NCBI GenBank assembly: GCA_049513815.1
Contig: JBEKVR010000006.1
Coordinates: 1 to 64,000 of the forward strand
From: Roseiarcus sp049513815
GTDB lineage: Bacteria; Pseudomonadota; Alphaproteobacteria; Rhizobiales; Beijerinckiaceae
Length of the DNA: 64,000 bases
Direction: 5' to 3'
Shown: in pieces, positions 47,090 to 58,256 of the stretch
How the letters are laid out: each line of letters begins with the position of its first letter
Numbering within the stretch: position 1 is the first letter of the stretch
Made by a program: the position numbers and the translations under genes
Notes under the pieces: model-generated
Databases searched by the model: none
What the model saw: only the letters and a program-made list of their open reading frames with translations
What the model was told of the DNA's origin: nothing

Positions 47090-50000
47090 ATGTTCAGCCA
47101 GTTGATGCGCACCCGGCGCTTTGCGCCGCTGTTCTGGTGTCAGTTTTTTTCCGCCTTCAACGACAACTTCGTTCGCCAGTTGCTGGCGATGCTCATCCTG
47201 TTCCGCTTCGGCGCGGAGGACGCCGGCGTCAAGGTGACGCTGGCGGTGGCGGTCTTCATCCTGCCGTCGATCCCGCTGTCGCCGATCGGCGGCGAGTTCG
47301 CCGACGCCCATGACAAGGCGGCGGTGGCGCAGCGGCTGAAGCTCGCCGAAATCTTCGTCCAGCTCGTCGCCGCGGCCGGCTTCTGGTTCTCGTCGCTCGG
47401 GCTGCTTTATCTCGCGCTGTTCGGCCTCGGCTGCGTGTCGGCGCTGTTCGGGCCGATCAAGTACGGCATTCTGCCCGACCACTTGAAGGCCGAGGAGCTG
47501 ATCCCGGGCAACGCGTTGGTAGAAGCGGCGACCTTCGCCGCCATCCTCTGCGGCTTGGTGATCGGCGGTTGGGCGGCCGCCGATGGGCGATCCGCCTGGA
47601 GCGTCGTCGCCCAGCTCGTCGTCGTCGCCGCCGCCTGCTACGCGTCCTCGCTGTTCATCCCCGCCACCGGGGTCGGCGCACCTGGCCTCGTCGTCGACTA
47701 CAACCCTTGGACGGCGACGAAAAAGGTCCTGCGCGAACTCCGGGACGACGATCGCCAATGGGTCGGCGCGGCCGCGGTGAGCTGGTTCTGGATGGTCGGC
47801 GCGATCACCCTGTCGCTGGTCCCGGTCATCATCAAGTCGCGCATCGGCGGCGGCGTCGAAGTCGAGACGGCGATCACGCTGGTCTTCGCCGTTGGCGTGG
47901 CCGCCGGATCGATGCTCGCCGCGGTCCTGTCGCACGGCCGCATCGAGCTCGCGCCGGCGCCCTTTCTGTTGCTGATCATGGGCGTCTTCGCCATCGACCT
48001 CGGCGCCGTCACTTCGGCGCTCGCGCCGACCAGCGAGACGATCGGCCTCATTCAGTTCTTCAGCGCCGCCGCCGGACGGCGGATCGTCTTCGACGTGCTT
48101 GTCTACTCCTGCGCCGCGGGCCTGTTCGTGGTGCCGATCTTCGCCGCGGTGCAGAGCTGGGCGGGCGAGGACCGGCGCGCACGCGTCATCGGCGCGGTCA
48201 ACACGCTCAGCGCAATCTACATGGTCGCCGGTTCACTGGCGACGACCCTGCTGCTCAAGCTGGTCGGCCTCAGCGAGTCGGCGGCGATGGTCTTGCTCGG
48301 CGTCGCCAATTTCGCCGCCGCGATCTATCTCTTCCGCCGCCTGCCCGCCGACTTCCTGGTTTTTGCGCTGCGCACGCTGTGGCGGGTCTTCCTGCGGCTC
48401 GAAGTCGTCGGCATCGAGACCCTTCCCCCCGCCGGCTCGCGCAACATCGTCGCCATCAATCACATCTCGCTGCTCGACGCCCCGATCATCCTGTCGCTGC
48501 TGGACGGCCGGTCGCTGCTGGACGGCCGGCCGCTGCTGGTCGTCGACGCGGCGCTGGCGCGGCGCTGGTGGATCCGCCAATTCTTGAAACTGTGCGACGC
48601 GCGACTGCTCGACCCCGCCAAGCCGAGTGCGGCGCGCGAGCTGGTGACCAGAGCGCTTGAAGGTCGCCGGCTGGTGCTGTTTCCCGAGGGTCGCAGCGCC
48701 GTCACGGGTTCGTTGACCAAGGTCTTCGTCGGCGCGGCGATGATCGCCGACAGGAGCGGCGCGACGATCACCGCAGTCAGAATCGAAGGCCCCGACCGCT
48801 CTCCTCTCTCGCGCCTGCCGACGGCGCATGTCCGCCGCAGCTGGTTTCCCAAGACGAAGGTGACCTTCCTGCCGGCGCGACGGCTCTCAGTCGATCCGGA
48901 GCTCACTGGACGCGCGCGGCGCCTGGCGGCGGGCGCGGCGTTCTACGACATGATGTCCGAATCGGTGTACGTCGCCGCCAACTTTCGCCGCACCCTGCTC
49001 CAGGCGTTCGAGGACGGCGCCCGCGAGCGCCACGGCCGGCACGTGATCCTCGAGGACCCGCTCTCCGGAACCCTGACCCAGAGCCGATTCCGCATTGGCG
49101 TGGCGCTGCTGGCGCGCAAGATCGCCGAACGCAGCGCGCCGGGCGAGACCGTCGGCCTGATGCTGCCGAACGCCAACGCCGCCGCCGTCGCGTTCATGGC
49201 GATCCAGGCTTCCGGCCGCGTCGCCGGGATGCTGAACTTCACCGCCGGCGCCTTCAACCTCATCGCCGCCTGCCGCACCGCGCGCATCCGCACCGTGCTG
49301 TGCTCGCGCAATTTCATCGAGAAGGCCAAGCTCGAAGAGCTGGTGCGGCAGATGGAAAGCGAAGCGCGCTTCGTTTGGCTGGAGGATGTGCGCGACCAAG
49401 CCGGGACGACCGACAAGTTGCGCGCCATCCTCGATCGCGGTCGCGCGCTGTATCCGCGTGCGCCCGACGACCCCGCTGCAGTGCTGTTCACTTCGGGTTC
49501 GGAGGGCGTGCCGAAGGGCGTGGTGCTGACCAACGCCAACATCCTCTCCAACATCTGCCAGATCTTCGCCCGCTACGATTTCACTGCGGCCGACATCGCC
49601 TTCAACCCGTTGCCGATCTTCCACGCTTTCGGCCTCACCGGCGGCCTGATGCTTGGCCTGATGACCGGGATGAAGGTGTTTCTCTATCCGACGCCGCTGC
49701 ACTACCGGCAGATTCCCGAGCTGGTCTATCGCATCAACGCGACCGCGTTGTTCGGCACCGACACGTTCCTCGCCGGCTACGGCCGCAACGCCGACGCCTA
49801 CCACTTCCGCTCCCTGCGCTACGTCGTCGGCGGCGCGGAATCGATTCGCGCCGCCACCCGCCGCCTCTATCTCGATCGGTTCGGCCTCAAGTTGTACGAA
49901 GGCTACGGCGTCACCGAGGCGTCGCCGGTGCTGGCGGTCAACACGCCGATGTTCAACCGCGACGGCTCGGTCGGCCGCCTGCTGCCGGGGATCGAAAGCC

Positions 50001-50497
50001 GCATCGAGCACGTCGCCGGCATTGAGGAAGGCGGCCGTCTGCTGGTGCGCGGCCCCAACATCATGGCCGGCTACCAGCGCGCCGACAATCCCGGCGAGAT
50101 CGAGCCGCCGCCGCTCGGCTGGCACGACACCGGCGACATCGTCGTCATCGACCGCGACGGCTTCGTCTGGATTCGCGGCCGCGCCAAGCGCTTCGCCAAC
50201 ATCGCCGGCGAAATGGTGTCGCTCGCCGGCGTCGAAGAGATGGCGCTCGATCTGTGGCCCGACAACCCGCCGGCGGTCCTCGCCGTGCCCGACCACCGGA
50301 AGGGCGAGCGCATCGTCATGGCGACGACCAAGCCGGGCGCGACCCGCGCCGAAGTCCAGGCGTGGATGAAGTCCAAGGGCGCGGCCGAGTACATGGCGCC
50401 GGCGGTGGTGCTGGTGCTGGAGACGATGCCCCTGCTCGGCTCGGGCAAGGCCGACTACGTCGAGCTGACCAAGATCGTGCGCGATCGGCTGAATTGA
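47090..50497 (+). CDS. aas: Fusion of lysophospholipid transporter, acyltransferase and acyl-ACP synthetase (LplT-PlsC-Aas)
   Basis: A 1135-residue protein joining three functions for recycling lysophospholipids at the inner membrane. Residues 1-415 are an MFS-type LplT flippase (SQLMRTRRFAPLFWCQFFSAFNDNFVRQLLAML, then about twelve helices). About 430-610 is a PlsC acyltransferase with the HX4D box in INHISLLDAP and FPEGRS. About 640-1135 is an adenylating acyl-ACP synthetase: VLFTSGSEGVPKGVVLTNANI, LYEGYGVTEASPVLAVNTPM and WHDTGDIVVIDRDGFVWIRGRAKRF. The three parts are separate or two-part in E. coli. A perfect 18-bp tandem duplication at 48493-48528 adds six residues. Confidence 0.95.
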   Translation: MFSQLMRTRRFAPLFWCQFFSAFNDNFVRQLLAMLILFRFGAEDAGVKVTLAVAVFILPSIPLSPIGGEFADAHDKAAVAQRLKLAEIFVQLVAAAGFWFSSLGLLYLALFGLGCVSALFGPIKYGILPDHLKAEELIPGNALVEAATFAAILCGLVIGGWAAADGRSAWSVVAQLVVVAAACYASSLFIPATGVGAPGLVVDYNPWTATKKVLRELRDDDRQWVGAAAVSWFWMVGAITLSLVPVIIKSRIGGGVEVETAITLVFAVGVAAGSMLAAVLSHGRIELAPAPFLLLIMGVFAIDLGAVTSALAPTSETIGLIQFFSAAAGRRIVFDVLVYSCAAGLFVVPIFAAVQSWAGEDRRARVIGAVNTLSAIYMVAGSLATTLLLKLVGLSESAAMVLLGVANFAAAIYLFRRLPADFLVFALRTLWRVFLRLEVVGIETLPPAGSRNIVAINHISLLDAPIILSLLDGRSLLDGRPLLVVDAALARRWWIRQFLKLCDARLLDPAKPSAARELVTRALEGRRLVLFPEGRSAVTGSLTKVFVGAAMIADRSGATITAVRIEGPDRSPLSRLPTAHVRRSWFPKTKVTFLPARRLSVDPELTGRARRLAAGAAFYDMMSESVYVAANFRRTLLQAFEDGARERHGRHVILEDPLSGTLTQSRFRIGVALLARKIAERSAPGETVGLMLPNANAAAVAFMAIQASGRVAGMLNFTAGAFNLIAACRTARIRTVLCSRNFIEKAKLEELVRQMESEARFVWLEDVRDQAGTTDKLRAILDRGRALYPRAPDDPAAVLFTSGSEGVPKGVVLTNANILSNICQIFARYDFTAADIAFNPLPIFHAFGLTGGLMLGLMTGMKVFLYPTPLHYRQIPELVYRINATALFGTDTFLAGYGRNADAYHFRSLRYVVGGAESIRAATRRLYLDRFGLKLYEGYGVTEASPVLAVNTPMFNRDGSVGRLLPGIESRIEHVAGIEEGGRLLVRGPNIMAGYQRADNPGEIEPPPLGWHDTGDIVVIDRDGFVWIRGRAKRFANIAGEMVSLAGVEEMALDLWPDNPPAVLAVPDHRKGERIVMATTKPGATRAEVQAWMKSKGAAEYMAPAVVLVLETMPLLGSGKADYVELTKIVRDRLN

Positions 50498-50518
50498 ATT
50501 GGCGGCGGCGCGACGCGC

Positions 50519-52837
<2,319 letters not shown>

Positions 52838-53073
52838 CGTATCCCCCGAAACTTATCGCAATGAGACCGGGAAAACCCGCCGCCACTACCCGAATCACTC
52901 AGATAAGAATCCTTGTGAGAATCTTTGTCCAGACCTTAATGAATCGTTGACGCGAAAAATCTGCGGCCGGAATCCCGCCGCGACTCAAGGCGCCGGAGCG
53001 GACCTGTTCCTGGACGTCGGTGGCCGGAGTCCCGCCGCGCGCCAGCCGACTCCGGCGACGCTCCAGCGGCGGG

Positions 53074-55728
53074 TCAGCCGAGCGAGCGGCCGGCGATGTC
53101 GCGCACGTCGGCGGAGAGTATGGGCTGGGCGAGAATGCGGCGCAGCGCCACCTCGGCCCGGGCCTGGCGCTGCGGCTCGAGCGACCGCCACGAGCGCATC
53201 GCCGTCAGCAACCGCGCCGCCACCTGCGGATTGGCGGGATCGAGCTCCAGCACAATGTCGGCGAGGAAGTCGTATCCGGCGCCGTCGACGCGGTTGAACT
53301 GAGTGGCGTTGCCGGCGAAGCCGCCGATCAGCGACCGCACGCGGTTGGGATTGCGCAGCGAGAACGCGTGGTGCGTCATCAGCTCGCGCACGCGGTCGAG
53401 CGTTCCGGCCTCGGGGATCTGCGCCTGCAGCGCGAACCATTTGTCGAGGATCAGCGGCTCGGCGGCGAAACGGCGGGCGAAGGCTTGCAGCGCGTGCTCG
53501 CGCCGCGCCCCAGGGATGGCGGCGATCGCCGCCAGCGCGCCGAGCCGCGCCGACATGTTGTCGGCCTCGGCGATCTGGCGATAGGCGAGGTCGGCGCCGT
53601 CGACCGCGTTGCCGGCGACAACCATCGCCAGCGCAACGTTGCGCAAAGCGCGGCGGCCGGCGCTCGCGGCGTCGGGCGAGAACGGCGGCGCATCGGCCGC
53701 TTTGGCGTGCAGCGCCGTCAGCGCCTCGGCGTGGGCGCGGCCGAGCGCGCCGCGCAGGTCTTCGCGGACGCGGTGGATCGCGTCGGGATCGACATTGAGC
53801 GCCATCTCGCGCGCGAGGTCGCCCTCGCTCGGCAGCGTCAGCGCCAGCGCGGCGAAAGCGGGATCGATGCGGCCCGCGAGCGCATCGGCGGCGACCGAGC
53901 CATAGGCTTCGACGAAGGCGGGCTCGGGCGCCGGCTTGGCGCCGACGCGGATCGCCGCCACGGCGCGCAGCAGCAGTCGCGTCGCCAGCGTCTGCAACGC
54001 CTGCCAACGGTTGAAGCTGTCGCTGTCGCGCGCCAGCAACGTCAGCAGGTCGGCCTCGGCGAGATCATCCTCGACCCGCACCGGCGCGGAAAAACCGCGC
54101 AGGAACGACAGCGCCGGCCGACGCTTGAGGCCGGTGAAGGCGATCGAGCGGCGCTCGCCTTCGAGGGCGAAGACGCCCGTTTCGAGTTCACGCGCGCTCG
54201 CCTCGGCCGACGCCAGCGGGACGTCGCCGTCGTCGTGATCGACGAGGCCAAGCGCGATCGGCATCGTCATCGGCGATTTGTCATGCTGACCGGGCGTGGG
54301 CGCGAGCGACTGCGCGACGTCGACGCGCAAGGTCCCCTGCCCTTCGTCCCAACGCGTGCGCACGGTCAAAACCGGCGTGCCGGCCTGCGCATACCAGAGC
54401 TTGAAATTCGTCAAATCGCGGCCTGAGACCTCGGCGAAACAGGCGAGGAAGTCCTCGACCGTCGCCGCTGTGCCGTCGCAACGCGAGAAATAGAGATCCA
54501 TGCCGGCGCGGAACGCCTCGGCGCCGATCAGCTCGCGCAGCATGCGGATAAGCTCAGCGCCCTTCTGATAGACCGTCGCGGTGTAGAAGTTGTTGATCTC
54601 GTGATAGACCGACGGCCGCACCGGATGCGCCAGCGGCCCGGCGTCTTCGGCGAATTGCGCCGCGCGCAACCCGCGCACGTCGGCGATGCGCTTGACCGGC
54701 GTCGAGCGCTGGTCGGCGGAGAACTCCTGGTCGCGAAAGACGGTCAGCCCTTCCTTCAGGCAGAGCTGGAACCAATCGCGGCAGGTGATGCGGTTGCCGG
54801 TCCAGTTGTGGAAATACTCGTGGGCGATGACGCCCTCGATGCCGGCGTAGTCGTCGTCGGTCGCCGTCTGCGGCGACGCGAGCACATATTTGTCGTTGAA
54901 GACGTTGAGCCCCTTGTTCTCCATTGCGCCCATATTGAAATCGGAGACGGCGACGATGTTGAAGCAGTCGAGGTCGTATTCGCGGCCGAAGGCGCGTTCG
55001 TCCCACGCCATCGATCGCTTCAGCGCGTCCATGGCGTAGGCCGCGCGCTCCTCGCGACCGTGCTCGACATAGACGCCGAGCGCGACGCGCCGCCCCGACA
55101 TGGTGACGAAGGCGTCGGCAATGTGGGCGAGATCGCCGGCGACGACGGCGAACAGATAGCAGGGCTTCTTGAACGGATCGCGCCACAAAGCCCAGTGACG
55201 GCCGCCTTCCGCTTCGCCGGCGCCTTCGAGGTTGCCGTTGGCGAGCAGCACCGGCGCCTCGGTCTTGTCCGCCTCCAGCCGCACGCGATAGGTCGACAGG
55301 ACGTCGGGCCGATCGGGAAAATACGTGATGCGACGGAACCCTTCGGCTTCGCATTGGGTGCAATAGGCGGAGCCGGAGCGATAGAGGCCCATCAGCTTGG
55401 TGTTGGCGGACGGATTGAGCCGCGTCTCCACACGCAACGTGAACGGCCGCCGCGGCGGGTCGGGCAGCACGAAGCCCGACGGCGAGGCATTGAAGGCTTC
55501 GGGGGCGAGCGTAGCGCCGTCGAGGGCGGCCGCCACGAGCTCGAGCTCGTCGCCGTCGAGCTCCAGCGCCGCGTCGGGCCGGCCCTGCGGGTGAGGCCGA
55601 AGGGCGAGCGTAGCGACGACGCGCGTCGCCGCGCGATCGAGCGAAATGTCGAGATCGACCGTGTCGACCAGGAAGTCGGGGACGCGATAATCCTCGAGGC
55701 GAACGGGCTGACCCTGAGCGGTGCGCAT
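53074..55728 (-). CDS. pepN: Aminopeptidase N
   Basis: An 884-residue zinc metallopeptidase of the M1 family removing N-terminal residues in the cytoplasm. The substrate-recognition motif is NMGAMENKGLNVFN at about 264-277 and the zinc motif is VIAHEYFHNWTGNRITC (HEXXH with the distal Glu in LKEGLTVFRDQEFSAD). The C-terminal helical region (NPNRVRSLIGGFAGNATQFNRVDGAGYDFLADIVLELDPANPQVAARL) is typical of the E. coli PepN type. Full length. It follows murI on the same strand by 39 bp, so both may be co-transcribed. Confidence 0.96.
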   Translation of the reverse strand: MRTAQGQPVRLEDYRVPDFLVDTVDLDISLDRAATRVVATLALRPHPQGRPDAALELDGDELELVAAALDGATLAPEAFNASPSGFVLPDPPRRPFTLRVETRLNPSANTKLMGLYRSGSAYCTQCEAEGFRRITYFPDRPDVLSTYRVRLEADKTEAPVLLANGNLEGAGEAEGGRHWALWRDPFKKPCYLFAVVAGDLAHIADAFVTMSGRRVALGVYVEHGREERAAYAMDALKRSMAWDERAFGREYDLDCFNIVAVSDFNMGAMENKGLNVFNDKYVLASPQTATDDDYAGIEGVIAHEYFHNWTGNRITCRDWFQLCLKEGLTVFRDQEFSADQRSTPVKRIADVRGLRAAQFAEDAGPLAHPVRPSVYHEINNFYTATVYQKGAELIRMLRELIGAEAFRAGMDLYFSRCDGTAATVEDFLACFAEVSGRDLTNFKLWYAQAGTPVLTVRTRWDEGQGTLRVDVAQSLAPTPGQHDKSPMTMPIALGLVDHDDGDVPLASAEASARELETGVFALEGERRSIAFTGLKRRPALSFLRGFSAPVRVEDDLAEADLLTLLARDSDSFNRWQALQTLATRLLLRAVAAIRVGAKPAPEPAFVEAYGSVAADALAGRIDPAFAALALTLPSEGDLAREMALNVDPDAIHRVREDLRGALGRAHAEALTALHAKAADAPPFSPDAASAGRRALRNVALAMVVAGNAVDGADLAYRQIAEADNMSARLGALAAIAAIPGARREHALQAFARRFAAEPLILDKWFALQAQIPEAGTLDRVRELMTHHAFSLRNPNRVRSLIGGFAGNATQFNRVDGAGYDFLADIVLELDPANPQVAARLLTAMRSWRSLEPQRQARAEVALRRILAQPILSADVRDIAGRSLG

Positions 55729-55767
55729 TCCGACGGCCTTTCGCTGGTCACGCCGCCGTCGCCGAGT

Positions 55768-56604
55768 TCAGTCGGCCGCGGCGCGCTTCGCCGCCGAGGT
55801 AGCGGTCAGGCCAAGGCGGCGCAAGGCTTTTCGCAACGCCTCCGAGGGCGGCCGACCGCTGGTGAAGAACGCCGCGAACGGCCGGCTGGCGTCGCCCGTC
55901 GGCCCGCCTGCGCCGACCAGCGAGTCAACGCGGCGGGCGATCGCCGGGGCCGGATCGACGAAGGCGACCGGCCATGGCGCGAGGCGTTCGAAATGACTGA
56001 TCAGAAGGGGAAAATGCGTGCAGGCGAGCACCACCTGGTCGGTGCGCCGCCCCGCCCGCGCAACAAAGCACGGCTCAATTTCACGCGCCACGTCGGCGTC
56101 CGCGACCGGCTCGCCGCGCAGGCGTCGCTCGGCGAGCCCAGCGAGATGGGGCGCGCCGACCAGCGTCACCTCGCAGCCGGCGGCGAAATCGCGCGCCAGC
56201 GCGCGGGTGTAGTCGCGTGCGACCGTGCCCGGCGTCGCCAGCACGCTGATCATGCGGCTCTGCGAGGCCACGGCGGCCGGTTTGATCGCCGGCACCGTGC
56301 CGACGAACGGCAGGTGCGGATAGGCCGCCCGCAGCGGCGGCAGAACCAGCGTCGAGGCGGTGTTGCAGGCGATCACCACGACGTCGGGCGCGGTGCGCGC
56401 GATCAGATCGTCGATCACCGCGCCGACCCGTTCGACCAGCGCCGCCTCGCCGAGCGCGCCATAGGGAAAGAACGCGTCGTCGGCGGCGTAGATGAGCTCG
56501 AGATCGGGACGCGCCTCGGCGATGCAGGCGAAGACCGTCAGCCCGCCGAGGCCGGAATCGAAAACCAACACGCGCCGCCGTCGAACCATGGTCGAAACGT
56601 TCAT
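55768..56604 (-). CDS. murI: Glutamate racemase
   Basis: A 278-residue cofactor-independent racemase making D-glutamate for peptidoglycan. The catalytic cysteines are Cys80 in VIACNTASTLVLPPLRA and Cys195 in VVLACTHFPLLISHFE, and the N-terminal RVLVFDSGLGGLTVF and YAADDAFFPYG segments are standard. The start ATG (56602-56604) overlaps the stop of the upstream peptidoglycan-binding protein gene by ATGA, so translation is coupled. Confidence 0.95.
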   Translation of the reverse strand: MNVSTMVRRRRVLVFDSGLGGLTVFACIAEARPDLELIYAADDAFFPYGALGEAALVERVGAVIDDLIARTAPDVVVIACNTASTLVLPPLRAAYPHLPFVGTVPAIKPAAVASQSRMISVLATPGTVARDYTRALARDFAAGCEVTLVGAPHLAGLAERRLRGEPVADADVAREIEPCFVARAGRRTDQVVLACTHFPLLISHFERLAPWPVAFVDPAPAIARRVDSLVGAGGPTGDASRPFAAFFTSGRPPSEALRKALRRLGLTATSAAKRAAAD

Positions 56605-58133
56605 GGCCGGCAGACGACCTCAGCCAGCGCGCCGCGCTCGCTCGCTGCAATCTCGCCGGCGGAAAGCGACGCCGGCTGCGCCGGCGCGGCCGCGACCGGA
56701 ACCCCGAGGAACGCGGAGATTGTTTCGGCGCCGATCAGTCGATGCGGCTCGGCGATCGCGACGGCGCCGACGCGACGCGGCTCGTCCTTGATCGACGCGA
56801 CGACGCCGGCCAGCGCGCCGTGGCGATCGAAGGCCGGCGCGCCGCTGGCGCTCTTCGCTAGCCCGGCGACGATGGCGAACGTCCCCTCGCCGGTCGGCGC
56901 GGCCGCGCCGGGGCTCATTTCGAGCGTCGACTTCCCCGCCGCGGGAGCGAGGCTCAGCGCGACGAGGTCGGTCGCGCCGACGACGAGCGTCGGCGCCGAG
57001 GCGCTCGGGCCGAATTCGCCGCCGATCAGCGTCAGCCCGCTCGGCGCATCGGCCCGCAGGATCTTGGCCGGCTTGCCGTCGACGGTAAGGTCAGCGCACG
57101 CGACGACCGGCAGCGCCGTCAGCGCCTGGCCCGGCGCGACGAACAGGGCCGTCGCGCGCAGTTCGGCCGGCGCGGGGACGGCCGGCGCGGGCGTCTTGCC
57201 GGAAGGCGGGGTCGGCGTCGGCCGCGCGCCCGGCGAGAGGCCGATAACCGGGGGACCAATCGCCGGCGCGCCGGTGGCGACGCGGACGACGTCGAGCGGC
57301 GAGCGCGCCGAAACGATCTGCATGTGCGCCGCGCCGTGGCTCGCCGGCGTATCGGCAAACGGATCGAAAGCGTTCGCCACAGCGAGCGCCAGCTTGTCGA
57401 AATCGCTCGACCTTTCACTTGGATAGGCGAAGGTGAAGCCGCGCAGCGCCGGCCCGTCCGGCCAGTCGGCCGGGGACCTGGCGAAGCGCGTATAGAACTT
57501 CGCGCCCTTGTCCTCGCCGGCGACGACGAAAAACTCCCCGGCCTTGATCGCCTTGTAGGTGATCTTGCGCCCGCCCGCCTCGGCGGTCAGTTGCGCGTAG
57601 AGCGCGGCGAGGCCAGCGTCGTCGCCCGCGCCGGCGCGACCCTGCAGCGCCAGGGAGACGCTGCCGTCGCCGCTCTGCAAGGTCGTGTCGCCGCTCGAAG
57701 GTTTGAGCTTGGTCAGCAGCTTAAGCGGCGCGCCGATGCGCGCGCCGGAGATCCGGTCGTCGACCAGGGCGAAATCGACCGCCGCGCGCGCGCGCTGCGC
57801 CGCCGTCTTCAGCGCCTCGAGTTGGGCCGGGCTGACGATTCCGTCCGGCGCCGCGCTGACGCTTTGCTGGTAGGCGACGATCGAATCCCGGGTGCGCTTG
57901 CCGAAGGCGCCGTCTATTGCGCCATTGTAGAAATCGAGCCAGCCCAGCGCGTCTTGCACGGCCTTGCGATCGGCCTCCGGCATCGCCAGGAAGGTCGCCT
58001 TCTGCGCCTCGAGCTTCGCGTCCGCCGCCGCCGTGGCGGAGGCCGGCGGGGATGGCGGAGCGGCGAAAGCCGGCGCCGCGCCGGCGGCCGCCAGGGCGAC
58101 CAATCCGGCTGACCAAAAGCGACACTTCGTCAT
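56601..58133 (-). CDS. Exported peptidoglycan-binding protein with a degenerate trypsin-like domain
   Basis: A 510-residue exported protein. After the signal peptide (MTKCRFWSAGLVALAAAGAAPAFA) a PG_binding_1 module at about 62-110 reads VQDALGWLDFYNGAIDGAFGKRTRDSIVAYQQ. The middle (about 125-290) is a domain of unknown type and a Pro-rich linker (PTPTPPSGKTPAPAVPAPAE) leads to a C-terminal trypsin-like region. There the expected NAHVV is ALPVV, the expected Asp is lost (SGLTLIGG), and only SASGAPAFDRHGALAGVVAS keeps Ser. So it is probably inactive as a protease. Start at 58131-58133 follows AGGGAGTAGGA. Coupled to murI and divergent from the alpha-2-macroglobulin gene. Confidence 0.8.
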   Translation of the reverse strand: MTKCRFWSAGLVALAAAGAAPAFAAPPSPPASATAAADAKLEAQKATFLAMPEADRKAVQDALGWLDFYNGAIDGAFGKRTRDSIVAYQQSVSAAPDGIVSPAQLEALKTAAQRARAAVDFALVDDRISGARIGAPLKLLTKLKPSSGDTTLQSGDGSVSLALQGRAGAGDDAGLAALYAQLTAEAGGRKITYKAIKAGEFFVVAGEDKGAKFYTRFARSPADWPDGPALRGFTFAYPSERSSDFDKLALAVANAFDPFADTPASHGAAHMQIVSARSPLDVVRVATGAPAIGPPVIGLSPGARPTPTPPSGKTPAPAVPAPAELRATALFVAPGQALTALPVVACADLTVDGKPAKILRADAPSGLTLIGGEFGPSASAPTLVVGATDLVALSLAPAAGKSTLEMSPGAAAPTGEGTFAIVAGLAKSASGAPAFDRHGALAGVVASIKDEPRRVGAVAIAEPHRLIGAETISAFLGVPVAAAPAQPASLSAGEIAASERGALAEVVCRP

Positions 58134-58256
58134 TCCTACTCCCTTCGCGTCGCGCCGCCATGCTAGCATCGGCTGTCCCGTAAGCACACCGTCGCCGGTT
58201 GCCTTTACCGTCCGGCGGGATCGTCGCGGCCCGAAGCCGCCCACAAGGGTCGAAAC

